This document shows positions 1 to 5,581 of a DNA stretch of 6,280 nucleotides, piece after piece. Location: NCBI GenBank assembly GCA_021787175.1, contig JAJYMF010000100.1, positions 1 to 6,280 on the forward strand, in the 5' to 3' direction. Each line of letters begins with the position of its first letter. The first letter of the stretch is position 1. Source of the stretch: Pseudomonadota bacterium (GTDB lineage: Bacteria; Pseudomonadota; Gammaproteobacteria; Xanthomonadales; Rhodanobacteraceae). The position numbers and the translations under genes are program-made. The notes beneath the pieces are model-generated. The model saw nothing but the letters and a program-made list of their open reading frames with translations. It had not been told where the DNA came from and did not search any database.

Positions 1-110
1 GGGCTGATGCCCGCCGCGCCGTTCAGCACGCGCGACAGCGCGACGCGGGTCACGCCCAGGCGTGCGGCGGCATCGGTCACGGTGACGCCCTCCAGCCATT
101 CGCGCAGCAC
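1..110. repeat. 110-bp exact direct repeat, left copy
   Basis: Bases 1-110 are identical to 1503-1612, in the same orientation. Identity stops abruptly at 111 (versus 1613). The other boundary is hidden because this copy touches the window edge, so the true repeat may be longer. It covers codons 13-48 of higA, the DNA-binding helix-turn-helix region. Confidence 0.97.
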
Positions 111-137
111 CGGTTCGGATGCTTTCCGCTTGGGCAC
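1..137 (-). CDS. HigA-like XRE-family antitoxin, partial (3' end beyond left edge), mosaic 5' end
   Basis: An open frame reads off the left edge from a GTG at 135-137. It begins VVPKRKASEP and then continues as VLREWLEGVTVTDAAARLGV, the helix-turn-helix of a HigA/XRE antitoxin. The GTG is preceded by a very strong ribosome binding site (GAGGAAGG at 145-152, 7-nt spacer), which decides the start; an in-frame stop lies at 159-161. From codon 10 or so the DNA is identical over 110 bp to the complete higA further right, but the first ten residues are unrelated and lack the usual NPPHPGE lead-in. It lies downstream of vapBC on the same strand. It may be a functional orphan antitoxin, or a 3' fragment of higA captured behind a foreign start. 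The 3' end is not visible, so completeness cannot be judged. Confidence 0.5.
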   Translation of the reverse strand, partial: MPKRKASEPVLREWLEGVTVTDAAARLGVTRVALSRVLNGAAGIS

Positions 138-172
138 GACGCGACCTTCCTCGCGCCTTCAAAGGATGTCGC

Positions 173-192
173 GGCCACCGGTGAAGGTGGCC
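173..192 (-). terminator. GC-rich hairpin downstream of vapC, possible weak terminator
   Basis: A perfect 7-bp stem (GGCCACC paired with GGTGGCC, 6-nt loop) lies about 37 bp after the vapC stop on the minus strand and ahead of the partial higA-like start. No T tract follows on either strand, so it is not a standard intrinsic terminator. It could attenuate read-through or stabilise the vapBC mRNA 3' end. Confidence 0.25.
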
Positions 193-229
193 TGGGTTCG
201 GGGATCAGCCTGGCCGCGACGAAAGGGGA

Positions 230-643
230 TCACTTGCCGCGCGTCCAGTTTTCGCAGCGCAGCCCCGGCACGCGCCGGAACTCGCGCAGGTTGTCCGTCA
301 CCAGCACCAGGCCGCGCGCGACGGCCTGCGCGGCAATCAGCAGGTCCAGCGGGCCGATGCTGGCGCCCTTGCGTTCGAGTGCGGCGCGGATGCGTACGTA
401 AATGGCGGCGTCGCTGGCTTCAAATGGCAGCGGGGCCATGGCCGCCGTCAGGTCCGCAATGTCGGCTTTGCGGCGTGCCGTGTCGTTGCCTTTCTCGGCC
501 CCGGTTGCGAGTTCGGCCAGCACGATGCTGGACAGGTGCAGACGGTTCGGCGCGAGTGACGCCAGACGATTCAGCAGCGCATGCGGCTCGCCCTTCAGCG
601 CGGCGATGATCGTGCAGGTGTCCGGCAGGTAGGCATCCGCCAC
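230..643 (-). CDS. vapC: VapC-type PIN-domain ribonuclease toxin
   Basis: A 137-residue protein with a single PIN domain. The four acidic positions expected for Mg-dependent cleavage are visible: D8 (LPDTC), E44 (LAELATGAEKG), D100 (GPLDLLIAAQA) and D117 (VTDNLREF). Length and motif spacing are normal for VapC toxins, which cut tRNA or rRNA in the cytoplasm when the antitoxin is degraded; the target here cannot be told from sequence. The start is a GTG at 641-643, four bases after the vapB stop, and gives the typical opening ADAYLPDT. No strong ribosome binding site precedes it, which suggests translation coupled to vapB. All key residues are present and the frame is intact, so the toxin looks functional. 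Confidence 0.92.
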   Translation of the reverse strand: MADAYLPDTCTIIAALKGEPHALLNRLASLAPNRLHLSSIVLAELATGAEKGNDTARRKADIADLTAAMAPLPFEASDAAIYVRIRAALERKGASIGPLDLLIAAQAVARGLVLVTDNLREFRRVPGLRCENWTRGK

Positions 644-647
644 GGCA

Positions 648-890
648 TCAATCCAGCACGGGCACGGGTCGCGCGGCGCCTTGCTCAGGGCGCGTCCAGT
701 CGCTCCAGTCCGTACCGCGCTCGCGGATCATCGCGAACACGTCGGCAGCAGTGCGCGGCTTCGGGCGCAGGATCAGCGCACCATCGGCGGTGCGGGAAAT
801 ATCGACCTCCTCGGCGTCAAGCCGGAAGCGCGCGGGAATGCGCACGGCCTGCGAATTGGCGAGCGTGAACAGCTTGGCGGTGGCGTTCAT
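648..890 (-). CDS. vapB: VapB-type AbrB/SpoVT-fold antitoxin
   Basis: An 80-residue antitoxin starting MNATAKLFTLANSQAVRIP, the usual opening of VapB proteins of the AbrB/swapped-hairpin class. Residues 1-45 form the DNA-binding barrel (SQAVRIPARFRL, then a strand ending ALILRPK). Residues 46-80 (TAADVFAMIRERGTDWSDW) are the flexible tail expected to occlude the VapC active site. An upstream in-frame ATG at 909-911 would add seven residues, but homologous proteins normally begin at the chosen ATG. It is first in the operon, followed after 4 bp by vapC, the standard antitoxin-first order. VapB and VapBC complexes normally repress their own promoter; a good promoter lies just upstream. Confidence 0.92.
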   Translation of the reverse strand: MNATAKLFTLANSQAVRIPARFRLDAEEVDISRTADGALILRPKPRTAADVFAMIRERGTDWSDWTRPEQGAARPVPVLD

Positions 891-929
891 GGGCAGTATC
901 CCGGCGTCCACTATGGGCGTCTGCGGCTC

Positions 930-957
930 AGTATAGACCGCTGCGGATATGGTGCAA
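930..957 (-). promoter_or_regulatory. Sigma-70-type promoter of vapBC
   Basis: On the minus strand a -35 TTGCAC (952-957) is separated by 16 bp from a -10 TATACT (930-935, five of six consensus bases). This would start transcription near 923, giving a leader of roughly 33 nt before vapB. Short inverted arms GCGG/CCGC (923-926 and 938-941) bracket the -10 and could be part of an autoregulatory operator, but they are only 4 bp long. Confidence 0.6.
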
Positions 958-966
958 GGATACGGT

Positions 967-1044
967 TCATCCGCCGCGCCGGATCGGTACCACGTCGCCG
1001 CCCTTGCGCAAGCCCTCGCAGTAGTCCGCCCATGCCTGCATCAT
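967..1044 (-). pseudogene. Remnant resembling the C-terminal end of a P4-type tyrosine integrase
   Basis: A 25-codon open stretch reads MMQAWADYCEGLRKGG, then DVVPIRRGG and a stop at 967-969. I recognise this as resembling the extreme C-terminus of P4-like phage and island integrases, which commonly end with a xMQAWADYLDxLRxG segment followed by a short basic tail. The frame is closed immediately upstream by TAG (1045-1047), and nothing before it looks like the catalytic domain, so at most the last 25 codons survive. It lies on the strand of the tRNA-Leu gene, about 1.1 kb beyond its 3' end, close to where a 400-residue integrase starting beside the tRNA would finish. The match is from memory and short. 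Chance similarity is possible. Confidence 0.45.
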
Positions 1045-1337
1045 CTAACACCACCCCACGGTGGCCTGAATGTCCGACATGCAGATTGCGATGCGGCTGG
1101 CGCTAGCCGGTTTGCCAGCGTCCGCTTGCTCCGTTTATGGCGGAAGGATTTATCGGTAGCGGCAGCACGCAATCGGGGTTGATGACCCGCTTCTCAGCCG
1201 ACCGGGAAGACTCACGCGTCCGCGCGTACTGTTCAGGAAATCGCCAGCAGACTTACTCGCATGCCAGCGCGCGCGTAGGCGGTAGGTCGGCACCCTCGAT
1301 GTCTCTCGACCCGTAGCGCAAAAGACGCGGCAAGGGA
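1045..1337. other. Gene-poor stretch between higA and the integrase-like remnant
   Basis: No recognisable gene. The base composition is visibly less GC-rich than in the flanking genes. It contains a 59-codon open frame on the plus strand (1137-1316, beginning MAEGFIGSGSTQSGL) with no ribosome binding site and weak third-position bias. An overlapping minus-strand open frame contains VINPDCVLPLPINPSAING. It also holds two small hairpins: CCACC/GGTGG (1051-1064) and GCTGGC/GCCAGC (1096-1119). None of these is strong enough to call as a gene. It is probably decayed element DNA. Confidence 0.5.
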
Positions 1338-1360
1338 TCAGATGCCGTGTTGGTCGGCGT

Positions 1361-1648
1361 TCAGGCCGCTTCGGTTGCCGTGATCGGCCGCACCTTGGCG
1401 CGGAATCGGCGCTGCGCCTGCCACATGTCGAAGTTGCCTTGCATCGCGTACCACGTGCCCGGCGTGGTGTTCAGTGCCTTGGCGAGCCGCAGGTCCATGT
1501 CGGGGCTGATGCCCGCCGCGCCGTTCAGCACGCGCGACAGCGCGACGCGGGTCACGCCCAGGCGTGCGGCGGCATCGGTCACGGTGACGCCCTCCAGCCA
1601 TTCGCGCAGCACTTCGCCGGGGTGCGGGGGGTTGTGCATTGCCGTCAT
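1361..1648 (-). CDS. higA: HigA antitoxin, XRE-family helix-turn-helix
   Basis: A 95-residue protein starting MTAMHNPPHPGEVLREWLEG, the characteristic opening of HigA antitoxins. Residues 21-60 form the helix-turn-helix (VTVTDAAARLGVTRVALSRV, then ISPDMDLRLAKAL), followed by the conserved WYAMQGNFDMWQA helix. HigA binds and neutralises HigB and represses the operon. The ATG at 1646-1648 is chosen because GAGGG sits 7 nt upstream and overlaps the higB stop codon; an in-frame ATG at 1697-1699 would add 17 residues that do not look like HigA. The gene lies 10 bp after higB, the inverted toxin-first order typical of hig loci. Codons 13-48 are repeated exactly at the left edge of the window. Confidence 0.95.
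   Translation of the reverse strand: MTAMHNPPHPGEVLREWLEGVTVTDAAARLGVTRVALSRVLNGAAGISPDMDLRLAKALNTTPGTWYAMQGNFDMWQAQRRFRAKVRPITATEAA
1503..1612. repeat. 110-bp exact direct repeat, right copy inside higA
   Basis: Identical to 1-110 and in the same orientation. The copies are 1502 bp apart start to start and enclose vapBC, the integrase-like remnant and the 3' part of higA. Confidence 0.97.
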
Positions 1649-1658
1649 GGTGTTGCCC

Positions 1659-1937
1659 TCAGTGATAGCCCCGATAGTCCACCAGCACGGCGTCGCCATT
1701 CTGGAACGCGAACGTCAGTCGCCAGCGGCTATCGATCCAGACTGCCCAGTGATCGGCCAGCCTTCCCTTCAGCGGATGCAGACGCCAGCCGGGCGCGGCC
1801 ATATCGTTCGGTCCGCGGGCCACGTCGAGACGTGCAAGTTGCAGCCGCAGGCGCTTGCCATGCTTGGCCTGGATGCCACTGGTGGCGCCCGTCCGGTAGA
1901 ACGTCTCGACGCCCTTGTGCCGGAAGGAGCGGATCAT
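1659..1937 (-). CDS. higB: HigB toxin, RelE/ParE-superfamily mRNA interferase
   Basis: A 92-residue HigB (plasmid maintenance killer) family protein starting MIRSFRHKGVETFYRTG. Family hallmarks are PGWRLHPLKG (residues 49-58, with H54 and K57), RWRLTFAF (71-78, with R73) and the C-terminal DYRGYH (87-92, ending in Y91 and H92). HigB associates with the ribosome and cuts mRNA within codons. In the well-studied Proteus HigB the position equivalent to G90 is an aspartate that contributes to activity; here it is glycine, which may alter catalysis but is a small change. The frame is open upstream to 2078, but the family start is the ATG at 1935-1937. No ribosome binding site precedes it. It is the first gene of the pair, 10 bp before higA. 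Confidence 0.94.
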   Translation of the reverse strand: MIRSFRHKGVETFYRTGATSGIQAKHGKRLRLQLARLDVARGPNDMAAPGWRLHPLKGRLADHWAVWIDSRWRLTFAFQNGDAVLVDYRGYH

Positions 1938-1943
1938 GGGCCA

Positions 1944-1972
1944 ATCGTATAGCGTGACGTTACAGGATGCAA
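1944..1972 (-). promoter_or_regulatory. Candidate higBA promoter, very close to the start codon
   Basis: On the minus strand a -35 TTGCAT (1967-1972) and a -10 TACGAT (1944-1949) are 17 bp apart. An alternative -10 TATACG (1946-1951) has a 15-bp spacer. Either would start transcription at or within a few bases of the higB ATG, implying a leaderless mRNA, which fits the lack of a ribosome binding site. A near-palindrome GTGACGTTAC (1954-1963) lies in the spacer and is a possible HigA operator. Confidence 0.45.
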
Positions 1973-2063
1973 GAAGGCGGCAGCGGGCAGCACTGGATTG
2001 CGGGACGATTGTTCCCGATCGCCTCGAGGGCGCATCGGCGGGTATGTTGTCTATCCGGAAACG

Positions 2064-2093
2064 AAAAACGCCAAGCATCTGAAATGCTTGGCG
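2064..2093 (-). terminator. Intrinsic terminator of tRNA-Leu
   Basis: On the minus strand a perfect 10-bp stem, CGCCAAGCAT with ATGCTTGGCG, encloses a 5-nt loop (TTCAG) and is followed directly by TTTTT. It starts 8 bp beyond the tRNA CCA end, so it ends tRNA transcription before the toxin-antitoxin region. Confidence 0.93.
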
Positions 2094-2101
2094 CTCTGAT
2101 C

Positions 2102-2186
<85 letters not shown>

Positions 2187-2219
2187 CGGTGGCCCGCGGG
2201 CAGGCCGCGGGAGCCGCGT

Positions 2220-2248
2220 AATCTATGCGGGCGCCTGCGCCGTGTCAA
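2220..2248 (-). promoter_or_regulatory. Sigma-70 promoter of tRNA-Leu
   Basis: On the minus strand a perfect -35 TTGACA (2243-2248) is followed after 17 bp by the -10 TAGATT (2220-2225). The bases after the -10 are GC-rich (ACGCGGCTCCCGCGG), resembling the discriminator of stringently controlled stable-RNA promoters. Predicted leader before the mature tRNA is about 27 nt. I see no equally clear plus-strand promoter for rnr in 2187-2310. Confidence 0.78.
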
Positions 2249-2310
2249 CGCCGCGGTTGCAATTCGGCGCCCTGTCGGCGAGGCTGCCGGCCATCATCGA
2301 GAGAGTCCAC

Positions 2311-4560
2311 GTGTCCCCACGATCCCCGCGCGGTCCCCGTTCCGGTCGCCGTCGCCCCGCGACCACCCCCCCCTCCGCCGCGATCCCATCGGCCGATCCG
2401 CACGCCGCGCGCGAGGCCCAGCGTTACGCCAACCCGATCCCCAGCCGCGAGGCGATCCTGGCCCTGCTCGCCGAGCGCGGCGCGCCGCTGGCCGCCGATG
2501 CGGTCGCGGCTGCGCTGCAGTTGACCGCGGACGTGCCGCGCGAGGCGCTGGACAAGCGCCTCGCGGCGATGCTGCGCGACGGCCAGCTGCTGCAGGACCG
2601 CCGCGGTCGCTACGCGCCGGCGCAGAAGCTCGATCTGATCGCGGGTTCGGTGCTGGCCAATGCCGAGGGTTTCGGCTTCCTGCGCCCGGATGCGGGCGGC
2701 GAGGATCTGTATCTGTCGCCCGCGGAGATGCGCCGCGTGCTGCACGGCGACCGCGTGCTGGCGAGCGTGGTCGGCGTGGACCGCCGCGGCCGCCGGCAGG
2801 GTGCGATCGTCGAGGTGCTGGAACGCCGGCCGGCACGGCTGGTGGGCCGCGCCCTGGTCGAGAACGGCGTCACCCTCGTCGTGCCGGACGACCGCCGCAT
2901 CCATCAGCATCTGCTGATCCCGCCGGGCGGCGAGCACGCGCTGCGTTCCGGGCAGATCGTGGTCGCCGAGATCACCGATCCGCCCAGCGCCGGCCGCGGC
3001 CCGCTCGGCCGCGTGCTGGCGGTGCTGGGCGAGCGCCTGACGCCGTCGCTGATCGTGCGCATGGCGATCGCCGATCGCGACCTCAAGGAAGAGTGGCCCG
3101 ATGCCGCGCTGCGCGAGGCGGCGCTGGTGGCGCCGACGGTGCGCGCCGCCGAGCACGCCGATCGCCTCGACCTGCGCGCGCTGCCGCTGGTGACCATCGA
3201 TGGCGCCGACGCCCGCGATTTCGACGACGCGGTGTACGCCGAACCGCTGGCCGACGGCGGCTTTCGCCTGGTGGTGGCGATCGCCGACGTCTCGCACTAT
3301 GTGCCGGCCGGCAGCGCGCTCGACGTCGAGGCCTACCGTCGCGGCACCTCGGTGTATTTCCCGGGCTATGTCATCCCGATGTTGCCTGAGACGCTGTCCA
3401 ACGGCATCTGCTCGCTGAATCCCGACGTCGAGCGGCTGTGCATGGTCTGCGACATGCGCGTGGACGCCGCGGGCGAGGTCACGCGCGCGCGTTTCCACGC
3501 CGGGCTGATGCGTTCGCACGCGCGGCTGACCTACGACCGCGTCTGGCAGGCGATCGGCGAGCACGACGCCGACGCCCGCGCCGAACTGGCCGACGTGCTG
3601 CCGCAGCTCGAGAACCTGCATCGCCTGTATCAGGCGCTGGCGCGCCAGCGCAGCCGCCGCGGGGCGATCGATTTCGACGGCCACGAGGTCAGCTTCCGGC
3701 TCGACGCCGACGGCGTGGTGCAGGCGCTGGGCGGACGGCCGCGCAACGACGCGCATCGGCTGATCGAGGAGTGCATGATCGCTGCCAACGTGCAGGCGGC
3801 GAAGTTTCTCGCCCGCAAGCGCATCCCGGCACTGTACCGCGTGCACGCGCCGCCGCCGGCCGAGAAGTACGAGGACCTGCTGGGCTTCCTCAAGGAGTTC
3901 AAGCTCAAGCTGCCGCCCGCCGGCGAGGTGACACCGGCCGATTTCTCCGCGCTGCTGACGCGCGTGCGCAAGCGACCGGATGCGGCGCTGCTGGAGTCGG
4001 TGCTGCTGCGCGCGCAGAGCCTGGCCGTCTATCACGCCGCCAACGAGGGTCATTTCGGACTGGCGCTCGACGCCTACGCCCACTTCACCTCGCCGATCCG
4101 CCGCTATCCGGACCTGCTGGTGCACCGCGCGATCCGGCATGCGCTCGCCGACGGCACGCCCGGCGATTATCGGTACACGCCCGAGCGCATGGCCGAGATG
4201 GCGGTGCACTGTTCGCAGACCGAGCGCCGCGCCGAGGAGGCCGAGCGCGACGTCGACGAGCGCTACAAGTGCGCGTGGATGGAGCGCCACGTGGGCTCCG
4301 AGTTCGACGGCGTGGTCACCGGCGTCACCTCGTTCGGATTGTTCGTCGAACTGACTGAGTCGCGCGTCAGCGGGCTGATCCACGTCACCCAGCTGCCGGC
4401 CGACTATTACCACTTCGATCCCGTGCGCCGGCTGCTGGCAGGCGAGCGCACGCGCCACAGTTTCCGTCTGGGTGACGCGGTGCGCGTGCAGGTGCTGCGC
4501 GCCAGCCTGGAGGAGCGCAAGATCGACTTTCGCCTGGTGCCGCCGCGGAAGCCCGCATGA
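2311..4560 (+). CDS. rnr: Ribonuclease R (3'-5' exoribonuclease)
   Basis: A 749-residue RNase R, a processive hydrolytic exoribonuclease that degrades structured RNA and takes part in mRNA, rRNA and tRNA quality control. Domains in order: basic, proline/arginine-rich N-terminus (1-35); winged-helix domain (about 41-103, from NPIPSREAI); two cold-shock OB domains (about 109-172 and 177-241); RNB catalytic domain (about 283-610); S1 domain (about 662-745). Catalytic aspartates are D297, D303, D305 and D306 in TIDGADARDFDDAVY, and the family signature HFTSPIRRYPDL lies near residue 597. The frame is open back to 2104, but that start is inside the tRNA; the GTG at 2311 follows GAGAGAG and gives the N-terminus expected beside DPHAAREAQRYANPIPSRE. 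The protein stops straight after the S1 domain without the lysine-rich tail of the E. coli enzyme. Confidence 0.96.
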   Translation: MSPRSPRGPRSGRRRPATTPPSAAIPSADPHAAREAQRYANPIPSREAILALLAERGAPLAADAVAAALQLTADVPREALDKRLAAMLRDGQLLQDRRGRYAPAQKLDLIAGSVLANAEGFGFLRPDAGGEDLYLSPAEMRRVLHGDRVLASVVGVDRRGRRQGAIVEVLERRPARLVGRALVENGVTLVVPDDRRIHQHLLIPPGGEHALRSGQIVVAEITDPPSAGRGPLGRVLAVLGERLTPSLIVRMAIADRDLKEEWPDAALREAALVAPTVRAAEHADRLDLRALPLVTIDGADARDFDDAVYAEPLADGGFRLVVAIADVSHYVPAGSALDVEAYRRGTSVYFPGYVIPMLPETLSNGICSLNPDVERLCMVCDMRVDAAGEVTRARFHAGLMRSHARLTYDRVWQAIGEHDADARAELADVLPQLENLHRLYQALARQRSRRGAIDFDGHEVSFRLDADGVVQALGGRPRNDAHRLIEECMIAANVQAAKFLARKRIPALYRVHAPPPAEKYEDLLGFLKEFKLKLPPAGEVTPADFSALLTRVRKRPDAALLESVLLRAQSLAVYHAANEGHFGLALDAYAHFTSPIRRYPDLLVHRAIRHALADGTPGDYRYTPERMAEMAVHCSQTERRAEEAERDVDERYKCAWMERHVGSEFDGVVTGVTSFGLFVELTESRVSGLIHVTQLPADYYHFDPVRRLLAGERTRHSFRLGDAVRVQVLRASLEERKIDFRLVPPRKPA

Positions 4561-5303
4561 GCGAATGCTGGATCGTCGGCATCCATCCGGTCGAGGCCGT
4601 GCTGAGCCACGATCCCGCGCGGTTGCTCGAAGTGCTGGTCGAGCAGGGCGCGCGCAACCCGCGCGTGGCCGAGCTGGCGGCGCGCGCGCGCGCGCAGGGC
4701 ATTGCCGTGCATGCACGGGCGCGCGAAGCGCTGGAGCGTGCGGCCGGCGAGGCGCGTCATCAGGGCGTGGCGGCGCGCTGTCGCGAGGCCGCGCCGCTGG
4801 GCGAGGCGGCGATTCCGGCCCTGGCCGAGCGCGCCGGGTCCGCGGCGCTGTTCCTGGCGCTGGACGGCGTCACCGATCCGCACAACCTCGGCGCCTGCCT
4901 GCGCAGTGCCGCCGCCGCCGCGGCGACCGCGGTGATCGTGCCGAAGGACCGCGCCAGCGGCATCACGCCGGTGGTACGCCGCGCCGCGGCCGGCGCCGCC
5001 GACCGCGTGCCGCTGGTTGCGGTCAGCAATCTCGCGCGCGGCCTGCGCGCGCTGCGCGACGCCGGCGTGTGGCTGGTCGGGCTGGCCGGCGACGGCGAGC
5101 ACTCGCTGTATGCGCTCGACCTCAAGGGGCCGCTGGGTCTGGTGCTGGGCGGCGAGGGGGAAGGACTGCGCCGGCTCAGCCGCGAGAGCTGCGATTACCT
5201 GGCGCGCATCCCGATGCCGGGCGCGATGGAATCGCTGAACGTCTCGGTGGCGACCGGCGTGGCCCTGTTCGAGGCGGTACGCCAACGCGGTGGTGTGGCA
5301 TGA
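4557..5303 (+). CDS. rlmB: 23S rRNA (guanosine-2251-2'-O)-methyltransferase, SpoU/TrmH family
   Basis: A 248-residue SPOUT-class enzyme that methylates the 2'-O of G2251 in the peptidyl-transferase P loop of 23S rRNA, using S-adenosylmethionine. The N-terminal L30-like substrate-binding domain (about 1-75) opens with WIVGIHPVEAVL. The knotted catalytic domain follows, with motif 1 at 102-116 (LDGVTDPHNLGACLR; N110 and R116), motif 2 at 195-206 (LVLGGEGEGLRR) and motif 3 at 219-239 (PMPGAMESLNVSVATG onwards; S226 and N228). Length matches the family. The ATG overlaps the rnr stop as ATGA and has GGAAG 5 nt upstream, so translation is probably coupled to rnr, an arrangement seen in many gammaproteobacteria. 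Confidence 0.95.
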   Translation: MSECWIVGIHPVEAVLSHDPARLLEVLVEQGARNPRVAELAARARAQGIAVHARAREALERAAGEARHQGVAARCREAAPLGEAAIPALAERAGSAALFLALDGVTDPHNLGACLRSAAAAAATAVIVPKDRASGITPVVRRAAAGAADRVPLVAVSNLARGLRALRDAGVWLVGLAGDGEHSLYALDLKGPLGLVLGGEGEGLRRLSRESCDYLARIPMPGAMESLNVSVATGVALFEAVRQRGGVA

Positions 5304-5581
5304 GCCTGCACTGGTACGACATCGCCGGCTTCGTCGGCGTGATCCTGATGGTGCTGGCGTTCTTTCTGCAGCAGAGCGGCCGCGTGCGCGGCGACGGCCT
5401 GCCGAACCAGCTGCTGAATGCGCTGGGCGCGCTCGGTGTGTTGCTGTCGCTGCTGTTCGGCGCCTTCAACCTGTCGGCGTTCCTGCTGGAATCGGTGTGG
5501 CTGACGATCAGCGTCTACGGCATGGTGCGCGGAGCGCGGCGGCGCTCCCGCCGCGCTGCGTCGCCGCGATCAGAGTCCTGA
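5300..5581 (+). CDS. Small three-helix inner-membrane protein, CBU_0592-like
   Basis: A 93-residue protein with three predicted membrane helices at about 7-24 (IAGFVGVILMVLAFFL), 39-56 and 58-76, and an arginine-rich cytoplasmic tail (RGARRRSRR). Family-like features are an early YDIxG motif, an LPNQLLNALGALG segment and ExVWLxISxYGMVR near the end. These resemble the uncharacterised CBU_0592-type membrane proteins; function is unknown. Its ATG overlaps the rlmB stop as ATGA with GGTGG 6 nt upstream, so it is the third gene of the operon. Its last 12 bp, including the stop, overlap the 3' end of the convergent cysteine synthase gene. Confidence 0.82.
   Translation: MSLHWYDIAGFVGVILMVLAFFLQQSGRVRGDGLPNQLLNALGALGVLLSLLFGAFNLSAFLLESVWLTISVYGMVRGARRRSRRAASPRSES

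Noticed and set aside
1043..1064. Integron attC site: ATCTAAC fits RYYYAAC and a hairpin follows
   Set aside because: No matching GTTRRRY partner was found downstream, and toxin-antitoxin genes here are not cassette-like with repeated attC sites.
7..1182. Plus-strand open frames opposite the partial higA and vapBC
   Set aside because: Low-complexity Arg/Ala/Ser-rich translations opposite genes with clear family motifs.
1137..1316. 59-codon plus-strand ORF starting MAEGFIGSGS
   Set aside because: No ribosome binding site, weak third-position bias and no recognisable family; mentioned only in the intergenic entry.
1347..1957. Plus-strand open frames opposite higBA
   Set aside because: Shadows of two well-supported toxin-antitoxin genes; no domain or start signal.
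2193..2217. GC-rich CCCGCGGG-type palindromes between tRNA-Leu and rnr as an operator or terminator
   Set aside because: They fall in the tRNA leader/discriminator region, have no T tract and are expected by chance at this GC content.
2245..4716. Long minus-strand open frame opposite rnr
   Set aside because: Composition (His/Arg/Ala/Gln-rich) and lack of domains mark it as an antisense shadow created by GC-rich codon bias.
4407..5285. Minus-strand open frame opposite rlmB
   Set aside because: Antisense shadow; the plus strand encodes a complete RlmB with all SPOUT motifs.
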